DNA of 52,361 nucleotides. Origin: Solirubrobacterales bacterium. GTDB lineage: Bacteria > Actinomycetota > Thermoleophilia > Solirubrobacterales > Solirubrobacteraceae. The position numbers were made by a program, and so were the translations under genes. Location: positions 1 through 52,361 of the forward strand of contig PKYB01000015.1 in assembly GCA_003133565.1 (NCBI GenBank), written 5' to 3'. This document shows positions 19,534 to 28,251 of this stretch, piece after piece (the first letter of the stretch is position 1; each line of letters opens with the position of its first letter). The notes beneath the pieces are model-generated. The model searched no databases. It had not been told where the DNA came from and was given only the letters and a program-made list of their open reading frames with translations.

Positions 19534-20789
19534 TGTGTGTCCGCCGCGACCCGCACGCCGGCAAAGATCTGGCGGCGGTGGGGGAAGTCCCAATTGCGAA
19601 ACGTGGGGGTCACGACGTCGGCGCTGGTGGCAAAGGAACCACCGCGCAGCACACGATAGTCAGATCCGAAAAACACCTCGGAGTACTCGCGGTAGGGATG
19701 AGACACGAACCCTGGGTAGCCGCGAAAATCGCTAGTCGTCCACTCCCACACGTCGCCGATCATGCCCAGCACGCCGTACGGTGACGCGCCGTCGCTCAGC
19801 GCTCCGGCTTGGAGCGGGGCAAACACAGCGGACTCGATCAGGTTCGCGTGGCGCGGCTGCGGTGGGGCCTCACCCCACGGCCACGTGAGCTTCGCGGCGC
19901 GCTCGGCGTCCCAGGAGGCGGCGAGCTCCCACTCCAGCTCGCTCGGGAGACGTACGCCGCGCGCGTTCGCGTATGCCTCGGCCTCGTAGTAGGAGACGTG
20001 CACCACGGGTGCCTGCAGGTTGAGCGGATGGACACCATCGAGATGGCGCTCGAGGCCGTCCTCGAGCCAGCGCAGCGGCCGCTCGATCCGTTCCGCACTG
20101 CGCCACGCCCAGCCTTCTTCGGACCACCACGCGCGCCGCGCGTAACCGCCCTCGGTGACAAACGCGAGCCAGTCGGCATTGGTCAACGGCACACGCCCGA
20201 TGGCGAAGCGCTCGACCTCGATCTCGTGCTGGGGCCGTTCGTTGTCGTAGGCGAAGCTTGCGCCGCCGGCGCCCAGCGGGTAGCTCGCGGCCGGCACGTC
20301 GACGAGCTCGAGTCCACTCGCCGGCTCGTCCGCAGTTCCTACGCAACCGCTGGCGGGAGGCCGCCATCCTTCAAGCGCGGCCAGCGCCAGCGTTTGCAGC
20401 ATCGTCTCGGCATGCTGGCGCTCGTGGCGCAGGACGAGATCCACAAATGGCTCGTCGGCGCCCAGACCGAGGCCGCGAACGCGCTCGCGAACCGTGGCGA
20501 GGTATTGCTCGGCCTCGGCGCGACGCAGGTAAGGCAGCTCACCACGCCGTGCGCGCGGCGTCTCGAAGGCGTCGTAGACGTCCAGCAGTTCGGGGTAGAC
20601 CAACGGCAGGCCGCCGCGGCGGTGTGCCAGCCAGAGATCCTCGAAGGTCGCGATGTGCCCGAGATCCCAGACCAGCGGGCTCATCAGCGGCGAATGAACG
20701 CGCTCAAGATCGTCGTCGCTAACCGCGTCAACGAGTGCGAGCGTCTGCTCCCGCGCCCGCCCGAGGTAATCGGTTTCGAGCACTGCCAT
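19530..20789 (-). CDS. egtB: Hercynine oxygenase EgtB
   Basis: Iron(II)-dependent sulfoxide synthase joining a thiol to hercynine in ergothioneine synthesis. 419 aa. The N-terminal DinB-like half gives the iron ligands: His in WDLGHIATFEDLW and the HxxxH of LRHERQHAETMLQTL. The C-terminal formylglycine-generating-enzyme-like half carries YPLGAGGASFAYDNERPQHE, WEWTTSDFRGYPGF and GGSFATSADVVTPTFRNWDF. The thiol donor (gamma-glutamylcysteine or cysteine) cannot be decided from sequence. It is coupled to egtD; egtA, egtC and egtE are not in this window. Confidence 0.94.
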   Translation of the reverse strand: MAVLETDYLGRAREQTLALVDAVSDDDLERVHSPLMSPLVWDLGHIATFEDLWLAHRRGGLPLVYPELLDVYDAFETPRARRGELPYLRRAEAEQYLATVRERVRGLGLGADEPFVDLVLRHERQHAETMLQTLALAALEGWRPPASGCVGTADEPASGLELVDVPAASYPLGAGGASFAYDNERPQHEIEVERFAIGRVPLTNADWLAFVTEGGYARRAWWSEEGWAWRSAERIERPLRWLEDGLERHLDGVHPLNLQAPVVHVSYYEAEAYANARGVRLPSELEWELAASWDAERAAKLTWPWGEAPPQPRHANLIESAVFAPLQAGALSDGASPYGVLGMIGDVWEWTTSDFRGYPGFVSHPYREYSEVFFGSDYRVLRGGSFATSADVVTPTFRNWDFPHRRQIFAGVRVAADTQ

Positions 20790-20859
20790 GGGCGCTTGCC
20801 ATGCTACCGACCGCGATCAGCGCGCTGGAGCAGTCAGCGGCCGTGCGAGCACCCGCCGC

Positions 20860-20893
20860 GCGTCCCGAGCCCATGACTCTGAGCCCGGGACGC
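20860..20893. other. GC-rich inverted repeat in the egtB / PHP-GT intergenic gap
   Basis: GCGTCCCG (20860-20867) and CGGGACGC (20886-20893) form a perfect 8-bp stem around an 18-base loop. It lies in the 320-bp gap (20790-21109) between divergent egtB and the PHP-glycosyltransferase gene, where a simple terminator has no gene to serve. The rest of the gap is GC-rich and structured until about 21010, where AT content rises. I recognise no known RNA family and no further gene there. Confidence 0.5.
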
Positions 20894-21059
20894 TGGCCGG
20901 GGTGTAGCCCTCGGGCGCGACCCGGTTCGGGATCGCCCATCCCCGGTGATCGCTGCAACGGGGCTCGAGAGCTCAAGGGCGAGATGGTCAGGCTCGCGAG
21001 AGGCAGTTCAGCAGTAGCGCCGAGTCAAATGGTGAAAATCCTGATAGCAACGCCAAGCG

Positions 21060-21075
21060 TTCACTGACTGGTCAC
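21060..21075 (+). promoter_or_regulatory. Weak candidate PHO-box pair
   Basis: TTCAC (21060-21064) and GTCAC (21071-21075) are spaced exactly 11 bp apart, like the repeat units of the stronger box at 27629-27666, and end 34 bp before the ATG of the PHP-GT gene. Only two units match, so chance is possible. Confidence 0.3.
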
Positions 21076-21109
21076 AAAAAGTGGCCGATTGCAGGCGAAT
21101 CATCTTGGC

Positions 21110-23395
21110 ATGACAACAGAAGAGAGAACTAGCCAAGACCGGTCCGAATCCCGAGTCGACCTGCATTGCCACTCCACCGCGTCAGCAATCTCGCGGCTGG
21201 GCGTTCAACGAGCCCTCGGTCTGCCCGAGTGCGCGACGCCGCCCGAGGAGGTCTACGAGCTCGCCAAGCGCCGCGGGATGAACTTCGTGACGATCACCGA
21301 CCACGACACGATCGACGGCGCGCTGACGATCGCCCACCACGACGACGTGTTCGTCTCCGAGGAGCTGACAGCGCACTTCCGCGGCGAACCGCAGGCCGTC
21401 CACGTGCTCTGCTTCGACATCACGGTGGCCGACCACGAGTGGCTCGCCGCACATCGCGGCGACGTCGAGGAGTGCGCCTCCTACCTCGCCGACAACGACA
21501 TCACGTGCGCGCTCGCGCACCCCTTCTATGCGGTTGGCGCGCCGCTGCGCAGCCGCCACCGGCGGCGTCTGGCCGAGCTCTTCGCCGTATGGGAGACACG
21601 CAATGGCTCGCGCGCGGCGGAGCTCAACATGCCGGCGAGCATCTACGTCGAGACGCACGGCGGGATTGCCGTCGGCGGCAGCGACGACCACGCCGGCATC
21701 GACATCGCGCGCACCTACACCGAGGCGCCGCCGGCCGCCAGTCCCGCGGAGTTCCTCGACCATCTGCGTGCGGGCCGCGTGACCCCCGGCGGCGAGCAGG
21801 GCAGCGCGGAAAAGTGGGCTCACGCAGCGATGGCGCTCGCCGTGCGCGCGCTCGGCCACGACGGCGAGATTTCCGCGCTCGATCCGGTGACGGTGCTGAC
21901 GATGGCTGAGCGCCTGCTCAGCGAAGGCGACGCGCGCGAAGGCCACGGCGAGACCGACCTGTGCCCGGCGGACGCCCGCGCGCTGCTGCGCGCCTGGCTT
22001 GAGTCCGTGGGCCTCGCCGAGCTTTCGGAAACCGACCTTGTCGCCTATATGCAGGACGACCATTTCACTCACGCCGACCTCTACCGCCGCGCGCGCCGCG
22101 CCCACGAGCGCAGGCTGCGCGGCGCCGTCGAGAGCGCCTTTGCGGCAGCCGGACGCGGCGATCTGGCGACGATCGCGCCGCTGCTCTTCGATGCCTGTCT
22201 GCCGGCGATTCCCTACGCCCCGGCGGCAGCATTCGTCGCTCGCGAGCGGGCCAAGCTCGGAAGCCGCGATTCCGAGCGGCCCCGCGTCGCACTGATCGCC
22301 GATGGGATCGGCGCGATGCACGGCGTAACGAGGACGATCGAGGAGATCCGCGAGCGCGGCGTCGACGGCTTCGAGATCGATGTCATCGGGACCGACGCGA
22401 ACGTCGATCGACGCCTGGCGGCTGTCGCCGAGATCGAGCTCCCCCACTATGCCGGCATCAAGATCGGCGTTCCGAGCCTGCCGGCCGCCGTTGAGGAGAT
22501 CACCGCTGGGCGCTACGACCTCATCCACGTCTGTTCGCCGGGCCCCAGCGCGATCGCCGCCCTGCTGGTCGCGCGGGCGATGGAGATCCCGTTGATGGGC
22601 TCCTACCACACCGAGTTGGCGGCCTACGCGGGCCTGCGCTCGGGCGAGGAGACGCTCGAGTTTGCGGCCGCGCTCGCGCTCGCCGCCTTCTACGGCCAGT
22701 GTCGCATGGTTCTATCGCCGAGCCGCGCCGCCGATCAGGCGCTCGAAGCACTCGGCATCTCGCCGGGCCGAATCGCGCGCTGGGACCGCGGCGTCGACAC
22801 GCGCCGCTTCAGCGCCGCGCGGCGCGACGAGCAGTTGCTCGGCGGCGGCGTCAATGTGCTCTATGCCGGCCGCGTGGCGACGGAGAAGAACATTGACCTG
22901 CTCGCGGAGGCGTTCGAGCGAGCCCACGCGCGCGACTCACGGCTGCATCTCGTGATTGCCGGTGACGGCCCGGAGGCCGGGCGGCTGCGCGAGCGGCTCG
23001 GCAAGCGCGCGACCTGGCTCGGCTGGCTCGAAGGCGAGGCGCTCGCGGCGGCCTACGCCAGCGCCGACCTGTTCTGCTTTGCGAGCGTGACGGACACGTT
23101 CGGCCAGGTCGTCCTCGAAGCACAGGCCAGTGGGCTCGCGGTGCTGGCGGCCGACGTGGGCGGCCCGCGTGACCTGATCACCGCCGAGGTGGACGGTCTG
23201 CTGCGTCCGCCCACGCCGGAAGCGTTCGCCGAGGCGATGGTGGCGCTCGCCGCCTCGCCGCTGCTGCGCTCACGGCTCGCGCGCGCGGGTCGGCGCAGCG
23301 CTGCGCAGCGGACCTGGACGCGAGCGCTGGATCGCCTCGGCGCCGGCTATATGGCCGCGCTCGAGGGCGCCAGCGGAATCCGCGATGTCGCGTAG
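21110..23395 (+). CDS. PHP-domain / GT4 glycosyltransferase fusion protein
   Basis: 761 aa, two enzymes in one chain. Residues about 10-260 are a PHP phosphoesterase-like domain with its metal ligands visible: DLHCHSTAS, TITDHDTIDG, SEELTAHF, CALAHPFY and GGSDDHAGID. Residues about 385-755 are a GT-B glycosyltransferase of the GT4 type: VCSPGPSAIAALLVAR, SYHTELAAYAGL, VLYAGRVATEKNIDLLAEAF, VIAGDGPEAGRL, and the nucleotide-sugar site ASVTDTFGQVVLEAQASGLA with its Glu. ATG 21110 is favoured over a TTG at 21089. The next gene overlaps by 11 bp, so the two are an operon. A glycolipid or cell-envelope role is inference. Confidence 0.85.
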   Translation: MTTEERTSQDRSESRVDLHCHSTASAISRLGVQRALGLPECATPPEEVYELAKRRGMNFVTITDHDTIDGALTIAHHDDVFVSEELTAHFRGEPQAVHVLCFDITVADHEWLAAHRGDVEECASYLADNDITCALAHPFYAVGAPLRSRHRRRLAELFAVWETRNGSRAAELNMPASIYVETHGGIAVGGSDDHAGIDIARTYTEAPPAASPAEFLDHLRAGRVTPGGEQGSAEKWAHAAMALAVRALGHDGEISALDPVTVLTMAERLLSEGDAREGHGETDLCPADARALLRAWLESVGLAELSETDLVAYMQDDHFTHADLYRRARRAHERRLRGAVESAFAAAGRGDLATIAPLLFDACLPAIPYAPAAAFVARERAKLGSRDSERPRVALIADGIGAMHGVTRTIEEIRERGVDGFEIDVIGTDANVDRRLAAVAEIELPHYAGIKIGVPSLPAAVEEITAGRYDLIHVCSPGPSAIAALLVARAMEIPLMGSYHTELAAYAGLRSGEETLEFAAALALAAFYGQCRMVLSPSRAADQALEALGISPGRIARWDRGVDTRRFSAARRDEQLLGGGVNVLYAGRVATEKNIDLLAEAFERAHARDSRLHLVIAGDGPEAGRLRERLGKRATWLGWLEGEALAAAYASADLFCFASVTDTFGQVVLEAQASGLAVLAADVGGPRDLITAEVDGLLRPPTPEAFAEAMVALAASPLLRSRLARAGRRSAAQRTWTRALDRLGAGYMAALEGASGIRDVA

Positions 23396-24161
23396 CCGCC
23401 TCGCCACGATTGCCGTCGCCCTGCATGATGTCGAGCCGGCGACCTTTGAGCGCTGCGCGCTGATCCGCGACTGGCTCGAGGACCATGGCGTCGATCGCGT
23501 TACGTTGCTCGTGATTCCGGCGCGCGATCTGCACCCACTGTCAGATCGCCGGCCCGAGATCGCGACCTGGCTGGCCGAGTGTGTGCGAGGTGGCGACGCG
23601 ATCGCTCAACATGGCTTCCAGCACTTCCAGGTGCGCCCTTCACGGTGGTCGCTGCCGTCCCGCCCGCGACTTCATAGCGAGGCCGCGGAGTTCGCTCGAC
23701 TCGATGCCAGCGAGACCGCACGCGCGCTGGACGCAGGCCGCCGCGTGTTGAAGCTCGCCGGCATCGAACCGGGGGGCTTCGTCGCACCCGCTTACGCATA
23801 CACGCCAGCATTGCGCGAGCTGCTCGACTCGCGCTTTCGCTGGTGGGCGGGATCGTGGGGTCTGTACGCCAGCGGCCATCCGACGCCGAGCCCAGGAGAA
23901 CCGTGGACGGCGGCAACTCGATCGCCGACGCTCTCGGCGCCGGCGATCGGACTCGGAAGCTCGAGCCTTGCGCGGCGCGCGATCTCCCCGACACTGCTGC
24001 GCGCCGCAACCCTGCTCGCCGGTGAGACACTGCGGCTCGACCTGCATCCGCGGGACCTCGCCGCCCCTAGCCATATGCTGACTCTCGATTGGGTGCTGCG
24101 CCACGCGGTTCCGCGCCGGCAGCCAGTCACATACGACGACCTCGCAGCCGCCGCAAGTTAG
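23385..24161 (+). CDS. DUF2334 polysaccharide-deacetylase-like protein
   Basis: 258 aa with the NodB/DUF2334 fold pattern: IAVALHDVEPATFERCALIR near the N-terminus (metal-type Asp in HDVEP), LLVIPARDLHPL, AQHGFQHF at about 70 (H-x3-H) and LRLDLHPRDLA toward the end. There is no signal peptide, so it probably acts in the cytosol or at the membrane face. It overlaps the preceding PHP-GT gene by 11 bp, suggesting a joint role in trimming and glycosylating the same envelope sugar or lipid. Substrate unknown. Confidence 0.75.
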   Translation: MSRSRLATIAVALHDVEPATFERCALIRDWLEDHGVDRVTLLVIPARDLHPLSDRRPEIATWLAECVRGGDAIAQHGFQHFQVRPSRWSLPSRPRLHSEAAEFARLDASETARALDAGRRVLKLAGIEPGGFVAPAYAYTPALRELLDSRFRWWAGSWGLYASGHPTPSPGEPWTAATRSPTLSAPAIGLGSSSLARRAISPTLLRAATLLAGETLRLDLHPRDLAAPSHMLTLDWVLRHAVPRRQPVTYDDLAAAAS

Positions 24162-24268
24162 CGGCGCCAAGGAGCTGCGGCCGGCGCAGCGGCCTGCGAG
24201 CCTACCGCGGTGATCTGGGTGCGCGCCATCTTGGCAAGATGTTTGCGCAGCTGAACAGGTGGGCGTGA

Positions 24269-24274
24269 TACAAA
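24269..24274 (+). promoter_or_regulatory. Candidate -10 element for a leaderless transcript
   Basis: TACAAA lies nine bases before the ATG of the transglycosylase gene and is preceded by TGA (extended -10 look). No Shine-Dalgarno precedes that ATG, which fits a start at or very near the first codon. No clear -35 is visible. Confidence 0.35.
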
Positions 24275-24283
24275 CGCGTCGTC

Positions 24284-26953
24284 ATGCGTATATCTCGGGT
24301 GCCCAAGACGGCGCTTGCTTTGCTTGCTCTAAGTGCCGCCGGCGCCGCCCCCCAGATCGGGAGCTCGGGAGCTGACCAGGCGTCGAGCGGCTCATCGGGC
24401 GCCTCGGGTGTCAGCGGCGTAAGCGCAAGCACGGGTTCGACCGCCTACTGCGGCACGACCGGAGCGAGCGGCACCACCGGCGCCACCGGGGCGACGGGCG
24501 CTTCAGGTGCGAGCTGCGCCAGCGGATCGACCGGCGCGAGCGGATCGACCGGCGCGAGCGGGGCCAGCGGCGCAAGCGGATCGACGGGCGCGAGCAGCGC
24601 CACGGGCACGAGCGGCACATCGGGTGCAACGGGCCCGACCGCCGTCGCCGGCGCGACTGGGCCGACCGCCACGACCGGGGCGAGCGGGAGCACCGGGACG
24701 AGCGGGAGCACCGGAACGACCGGTCCCACCGGCGCCAGCGGCGACAGCGGATCCAAGCCGTCCGTGCTTTCGATCACGACGCAGCCAACCAGCGGAAGCG
24801 AGCTGCTCACGACGGTGGCATCCCAGACCGGCGGTACCGAGGCGGGCGGGGCGGTTGCGCCGGCGCCAAGCCTGTTCGCCGAGGAGAACCCGCTCTCCGG
24901 CGTGCTTCCCGGTTCCGTGTTCGACCCGTTGGTCGCTGCGGCGCTCGGCGCCGACGTCCCCGAGTTCTATCTCGAGAACTTCGCCGTGCCGCCGTTCCTG
25001 TTGCCGATCTACCAGTCTGCCGCCGCGGCCTACGACGTTCCTTGGGAGGTGCTTGCAGCAATCAATGAGGTGGAGACCAACTTCGGCAACAACCTCGATG
25101 TGTCATCGGCCGGCGCGATCGGCTGGATGCAGTTCCTGCCGAGCACCTGGGCGAAATACGGCGTCGACGCGACCGGGTCGGGGGTCGCCGACCCCTACAA
25201 CGCGGCCGACGCGATCTTTGCCGCCGCGCGCTACCTCGCGGCGGCAGGTGCCGCGGAGAATCTCCCGACCGCGATCTTCGCCTACAACCATTCGAATGCC
25301 TACGTCCAGGCAGTTCTGCTGCGGGCAGAACTCCTGAGCGGAGTGCCCACCGCGCTTGTCAACTCCGTCAGCGGGCTCGCCGAGGGACATTTTCCGATCC
25401 AGCTGGCCTACCACCCGAGCTACCGACCGGTCTCGCAGGCGCTCGCCGCAAAGGCGAGCCTCCCAAGCAAGACGGGCACGCCCGCCGGTGACGCCCCGGC
25501 GCCGACCACGATCCGCGCCAGCGTGGCCGCCAAAGGCCGCGGTCCCCAGCCCGGAGCAGCAATCTTCGCAAAGGCCCACGCGGCCGTGGTCGCGGTGCAG
25601 GACGGGACGATCGTCGCGATCGGACGCAACCGCTGGCTCGGAACCTACGTCCGCCTCGCGGACAACCTCGGGAACATCTACACCTATGGCGGCCTTGCGT
25701 CGGTCTCGGCTTACTACCCCGTTCCCAAGGCGCGTCCGCTGAGCGAGAGCGCGTCCCTGGGCACGCCTTCCGGGCTCACGAGCGGACCGTCGCCGACGAC
25801 AGCGGCGAGCGCCGGAGATCAGTCCTCCAACGCGCTGATGGCCACCTCGGCGGCGATGGCCGCGGCACAGCTCGATGGCAGCACCCAGGCGCAGAGCGAC
25901 GCGGTCTCGATCATCCCGGCGCTTGACCTACGCGCGGCGCCACTTGCCCGCACGCTCGTCTTCGCACTGGTGAGCCCACCCGCCCATCGGGCGCACGTCA
26001 AGCTGCATCCATCGGCGGAGCGCACGCTTGTCGACCGCTACTACACGAGCGCCCTCGGGCTGAGACGCGACCAGCTCAAGGTGAAGCCACTGCGGGTCGG
26101 CTCGCGTGTGCTAGCCGGCACGATCCTCGGCCACCTGGGGAGCGCGCAGGGTGATCGCGAGCCGCATCTCCTGTTCGAGATCCACCCCGCCGGCACGGAT
26201 CAGACGGACATCGACCCGCGTCCGTTCCTCGACGCCTGGACCCAACTCGAAACGCTCGAGCTTCACCGTCAGTCGAACAGCAGCCCGCTCTACGGCCCGG
26301 ACCTCCACAGCAGCGACGCCGGCGAGTCGCTGCTGCTGAGCCAGATCGACCTCGAACGGACCATCCTCGAGAACTCGCATGTTGTAATCGCACTCTGCGA
26401 ACGCCAGGCAATCGCCGACGGCAGCGTCGACCGCCGCGTGCTCGCGACGATCGAGTTCCTCGTTCAGGACGGGCTCGACCCGACGATCAGCGGCGCCCAG
26501 TGCGCACCGCCGGAAGGGGCCACCACAAACAGCGCCCTAGCGGACCCGGGCGACAGCATCGCGATCACCGCGATCAACGGCACGCCGGTCGCGGGCAATC
26601 AGGGCACGGGTACGACGACCGATGCCGCCATCAGGGCGCTGCTCACGCTCACCGGCGCAAACGCGCCGGCTTCGATCGCGAGCCTCGAGACGATCCCTGG
26701 CGCGAGCAACACCGTCGCCGATCCCAGTGACAGCGGTCAGATCGTCGTCTCGTTTACGCCGGCGCAGCTGCCGATCGCACTGGCCTCAACGGCGGCGTTC
26801 ACGGGCGGCTTTACCCTCGATAAATCCAGCTGGAGCCAGCTCGATAATCACCTCGAGCAGATCACCGAACCGCGCGTACCGACCGTCATCTCCTCGACGG
26901 CGCTGAAGACTGCGGTGCACAAGGCCGCCAGCAGGCAGTCACAGACTCGCTGA
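24284..26953 (+). CDS. Secreted lytic transglycosylase with collagen-like tract and degenerate M23 (LytM) domain
   Basis: 889 aa. A weak N-terminal signal segment (1-27) is followed by about 125 residues of Gly-X-Y-like repeat (about 34-160). The SLT/MltB-type domain is at about 230-350: [20 protein letters not shown], the catalytic-Glu region [13 protein letters not shown] (about 258-270), [17 protein letters not shown] and [12 protein letters not shown]. An M23-like fold is at about 430-475 ([20 protein letters not shown]) and resumes at 605-640 ([10 protein letters not shown]...HLLFEIHP), split by about 130 low-complexity residues. M23 catalytic positions are changed: YGHL reads YGGL and HLHFEI reads HLLFEI. 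The domain probably binds but does not cut peptide bridges. The last 250 residues are unassigned. Confidence 0.85.
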   Translation: MRISRVPKTALALLALSAAGAAPQIGSSGADQASSGSSGASGVSGVSASTGSTAYCGTTGASGTTGATGATGASGASCASGSTGASGSTGASGASGASGSTGASSATGTSGTSGATGPTAVAGATGPTATTGASGSTGTSGSTGTTGPTGASGDSGSKPSVLSITTQPTSGSELLTTVASQTGGTEAGGAVAPAPSLFAEENPLSGVLPGSVFDPLVAAALGADVPEFYLENFAVPPFLLPIYQSAAAAYDVPWEVLAAINEVETNFGNNLDVSSAGAIGWMQFLPSTWAKYGVDATGSGVADPYNAADAIFAAARYLAAAGAAENLPTAIFAYNHSNAYVQAVLLRAELLSGVPTALVNSVSGLAEGHFPIQLAYHPSYRPVSQALAAKASLPSKTGTPAGDAPAPTTIRASVAAKGRGPQPGAAIFAKAHAAVVAVQDGTIVAIGRNRWLGTYVRLADNLGNIYTYGGLASVSAYYPVPKARPLSESASLGTPSGLTSGPSPTTAASAGDQSSNALMATSAAMAAAQLDGSTQAQSDAVSIIPALDLRAAPLARTLVFALVSPPAHRAHVKLHPSAERTLVDRYYTSALGLRRDQLKVKPLRVGSRVLAGTILGHLGSAQGDREPHLLFEIHPAGTDQTDIDPRPFLDAWTQLETLELHRQSNSSPLYGPDLHSSDAGESLLLSQIDLERTILENSHVVIALCERQAIADGSVDRRVLATIEFLVQDGLDPTISGAQCAPPEGATTNSALADPGDSIAITAINGTPVAGNQGTGTTTDAAIRALLTLTGANAPASIASLETIPGASNTVADPSDSGQIVVSFTPAQLPIALASTAAFTGGFTLDKSSWSQLDNHLEQITEPRVPTVISSTALKTAVHKAASRQSQTR
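24384..24757 (+). repeat. In-frame collagen-like (Gly-X-Y) repeat tract
   Basis: Short 9- to 15-base units such as GGATCGACCGGCGCGAGC recur and encode GAS/GST/GAT triplets inside the transglycosylase gene. Codon use varies between units, so protein-level selection, not only recent slippage, keeps the pattern. Confidence 0.85.
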
Positions 26954-27586
26954 TCAGCGGCGGCGATGCTTGCGTAGCGAGATCCCCTCGAGGATGTGGG
27001 CGACCGTCTCACAGGCGTCAACAGCGGCCTCCAGCGACTCGAAGATGTCGCGCCAGCGAATTACGACCATGGGGTCGGTGCCGGTGGCGAAGAGCGATGC
27101 GACAGCGTCGCGGCGAATCCGGTCGCCCTCGTTCTCGAGCCGGTGAATTTCGACCAGGTGTGGCGCGAGCTCGCTGCCGCTGCGTAGGCAGCGCAGCGCG
27201 TGCGCAACCTGCTCGGCGGCGCCGACAAGTACATCGGCGAGGTCGACGGCGGACTCCATGCTGGCTTCGACGGCGTAGAGCCCGAGCGTGTCAGCGACCT
27301 GCTCGGCGTGGTCGACTATGTCATCGAGCGCCGTGGCCAGCCGGTAGCCGTCGCCGGCGTCGAACGGGGCTCGTGCCGGACGCACCGCGTTGAGGCGGTG
27401 GATCAGGTCGTGGGTTATGCGATCCCCTTCCTGCTCGCAGAGGTGGACGTCCTGAGCGAGCGTTGCGCGCTCGGGGTAGTCGGCGAGGAAGTCGCGCAGC
27501 AGTAGCGAGGTGCGCTGGACATTGCGACCAGACTCCTCGAGCAATGCGAGCAGCGGCTCATCGAGAGCCCTACGCAGAAACGGCAT
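26954..27586 (-). CDS. DUF47 / PhoU-like phosphate transport regulator
   Basis: 210 aa, all-helical PhoU-like protein of the DUF47 family, usually partnered with Pit-type low-affinity phosphate permeases. Recognisable features: metal-binding-type acidic/His repeats such as DVHLCEQEGDRITHDLIHRL at about 65-84, LDDIVDHAEQVADTLGLYAV at about 108, and the mirrored IHRLENEGDRIRRDAVASLF at about 148. No pit gene is adjacent. The ATG start at 27586 lies 42 bp from a PHO-box-like array shared with the divergent winged-helix regulator. The stop directly abuts the transglycosylase stop. Confidence 0.85.
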   Translation of the reverse strand: MPFLRRALDEPLLALLEESGRNVQRTSLLLRDFLADYPERATLAQDVHLCEQEGDRITHDLIHRLNAVRPARAPFDAGDGYRLATALDDIVDHAEQVADTLGLYAVEASMESAVDLADVLVGAAEQVAHALRCLRSGSELAPHLVEIHRLENEGDRIRRDAVASLFATGTDPMVVIRWRDIFESLEAAVDACETVAHILEGISLRKHRRR

Positions 27587-27628
27587 GGCGTGCAGCCTAA
27601 GGGTCAGAAGAAAACCGTGTCCGCGCGT

Positions 27629-27666
27629 TTCACGACTTGTTCACAGCTACGTCACGGCATCTTAAC
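27629..27666 (+). promoter_or_regulatory. PHO-box-like array of four 11-bp direct repeats
   Basis: TTCAC at 27629, TTCAC at 27640, GTCAC at 27651 and TTAAC at 27662 recur with an exact 11-bp period. This is the architecture of actinobacterial PhoP boxes (GTTCAC-like units every 11 bp). It sits between the divergent DUF47 gene and the receiver-less winged-helix gene, ending 34 bp before the latter's ATG, and may control both. Confidence 0.7.
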
Positions 27667-27700
27667 CTCGGGACGACGCCCACGCGCGAGCCTGAGCGGC

Positions 27701-28114
27701 ATGGTCGGATACGAGCACGAGCAGGAGCCACGGACCGTCCGCCTCGATGACTTCGAGATCAGGCTCAGCGAAGGGCTCGTGTCGGCCGGCGGCGAGGTGC
27801 TCACCCTCTCTGTCCGGGAGTTCCAGCTGCTCGTCGCGATGGTCGACCGAGCCGGCGGCATCGTGCGCCGCGATGAGCTCTGTCAAGCGGTCTGGGATCG
27901 TGAGCTACGTCCGGGGGACCGCTCGGTCGACGTCTACGTGAGCAAGCTCCGGGCTAAGCTCGAGGCGGCCGCGCCCGGCCGACAGTTCATCCACACCCAC
28001 CCCGGCTTCGGCTACCGCTTTCAACCCCAGCTTTCACGAGATCTTGACACGAGCAAGGAGCCCAGCGCTCAGACTGCCGACACCGATGCTGCGCCAGGTT
28101 CGCCGGCTAGCTAA
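27701..28114 (+). CDS. Stand-alone PhoB/OmpR-type winged-helix DNA-binding protein, no receiver domain
   Basis: 137 aa from ATG 27701. Almost the whole protein is a Trans_reg_C winged helix: LSVREFQLLVAMVDRAGGIV, RRDELCQAVWDRELRPGDRS, the recognition helix VDVYVSKLRAKLEAA, and the wing with FIHTHPGFGYRFQP. The phosphoacceptor receiver domain of normal response regulators is absent. An upstream extension to 27590 would run through the PHO-box array and shows no receiver similarity. The C-terminal 25 residues are Ser/Asp/Ala-rich. It probably binds the same kind of site as the full-length regulator at 29100 without phosphorylation control, as a constitutive activator or competitor. Confidence 0.88.
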   Translation: MVGYEHEQEPRTVRLDDFEIRLSEGLVSAGGEVLTLSVREFQLLVAMVDRAGGIVRRDELCQAVWDRELRPGDRSVDVYVSKLRAKLEAAAPGRQFIHTHPGFGYRFQPQLSRDLDTSKEPSAQTADTDAAPGSPAS

Positions 28115-28251
28115 TCGAGCCTCGAGTTTCGGCCAGACCGATCGGGGTAGGCTTTCGAGGCTGCACGGCTTCACGCACGGCGCGAACGCCATCCGAGTCG
28201 TCCACAGGAACACCCTGTTCACGGTCCCGACCGACCAGCGAAGCGAGGAAA

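Noticed and set aside
19809-20876. Open frame antisense to egtB
   Set aside because: egtB carries its iron ligands and C-terminal domain intact; the antisense product resembles nothing.
24384-24757. Short repeated units that might be a CRISPR array or intergenic tandem repeat
   Set aside because: Units are 9-15 bases, in frame, and encode Gly-X-Y triplets inside a secreted protein gene; there are no constant repeats with unique spacers.
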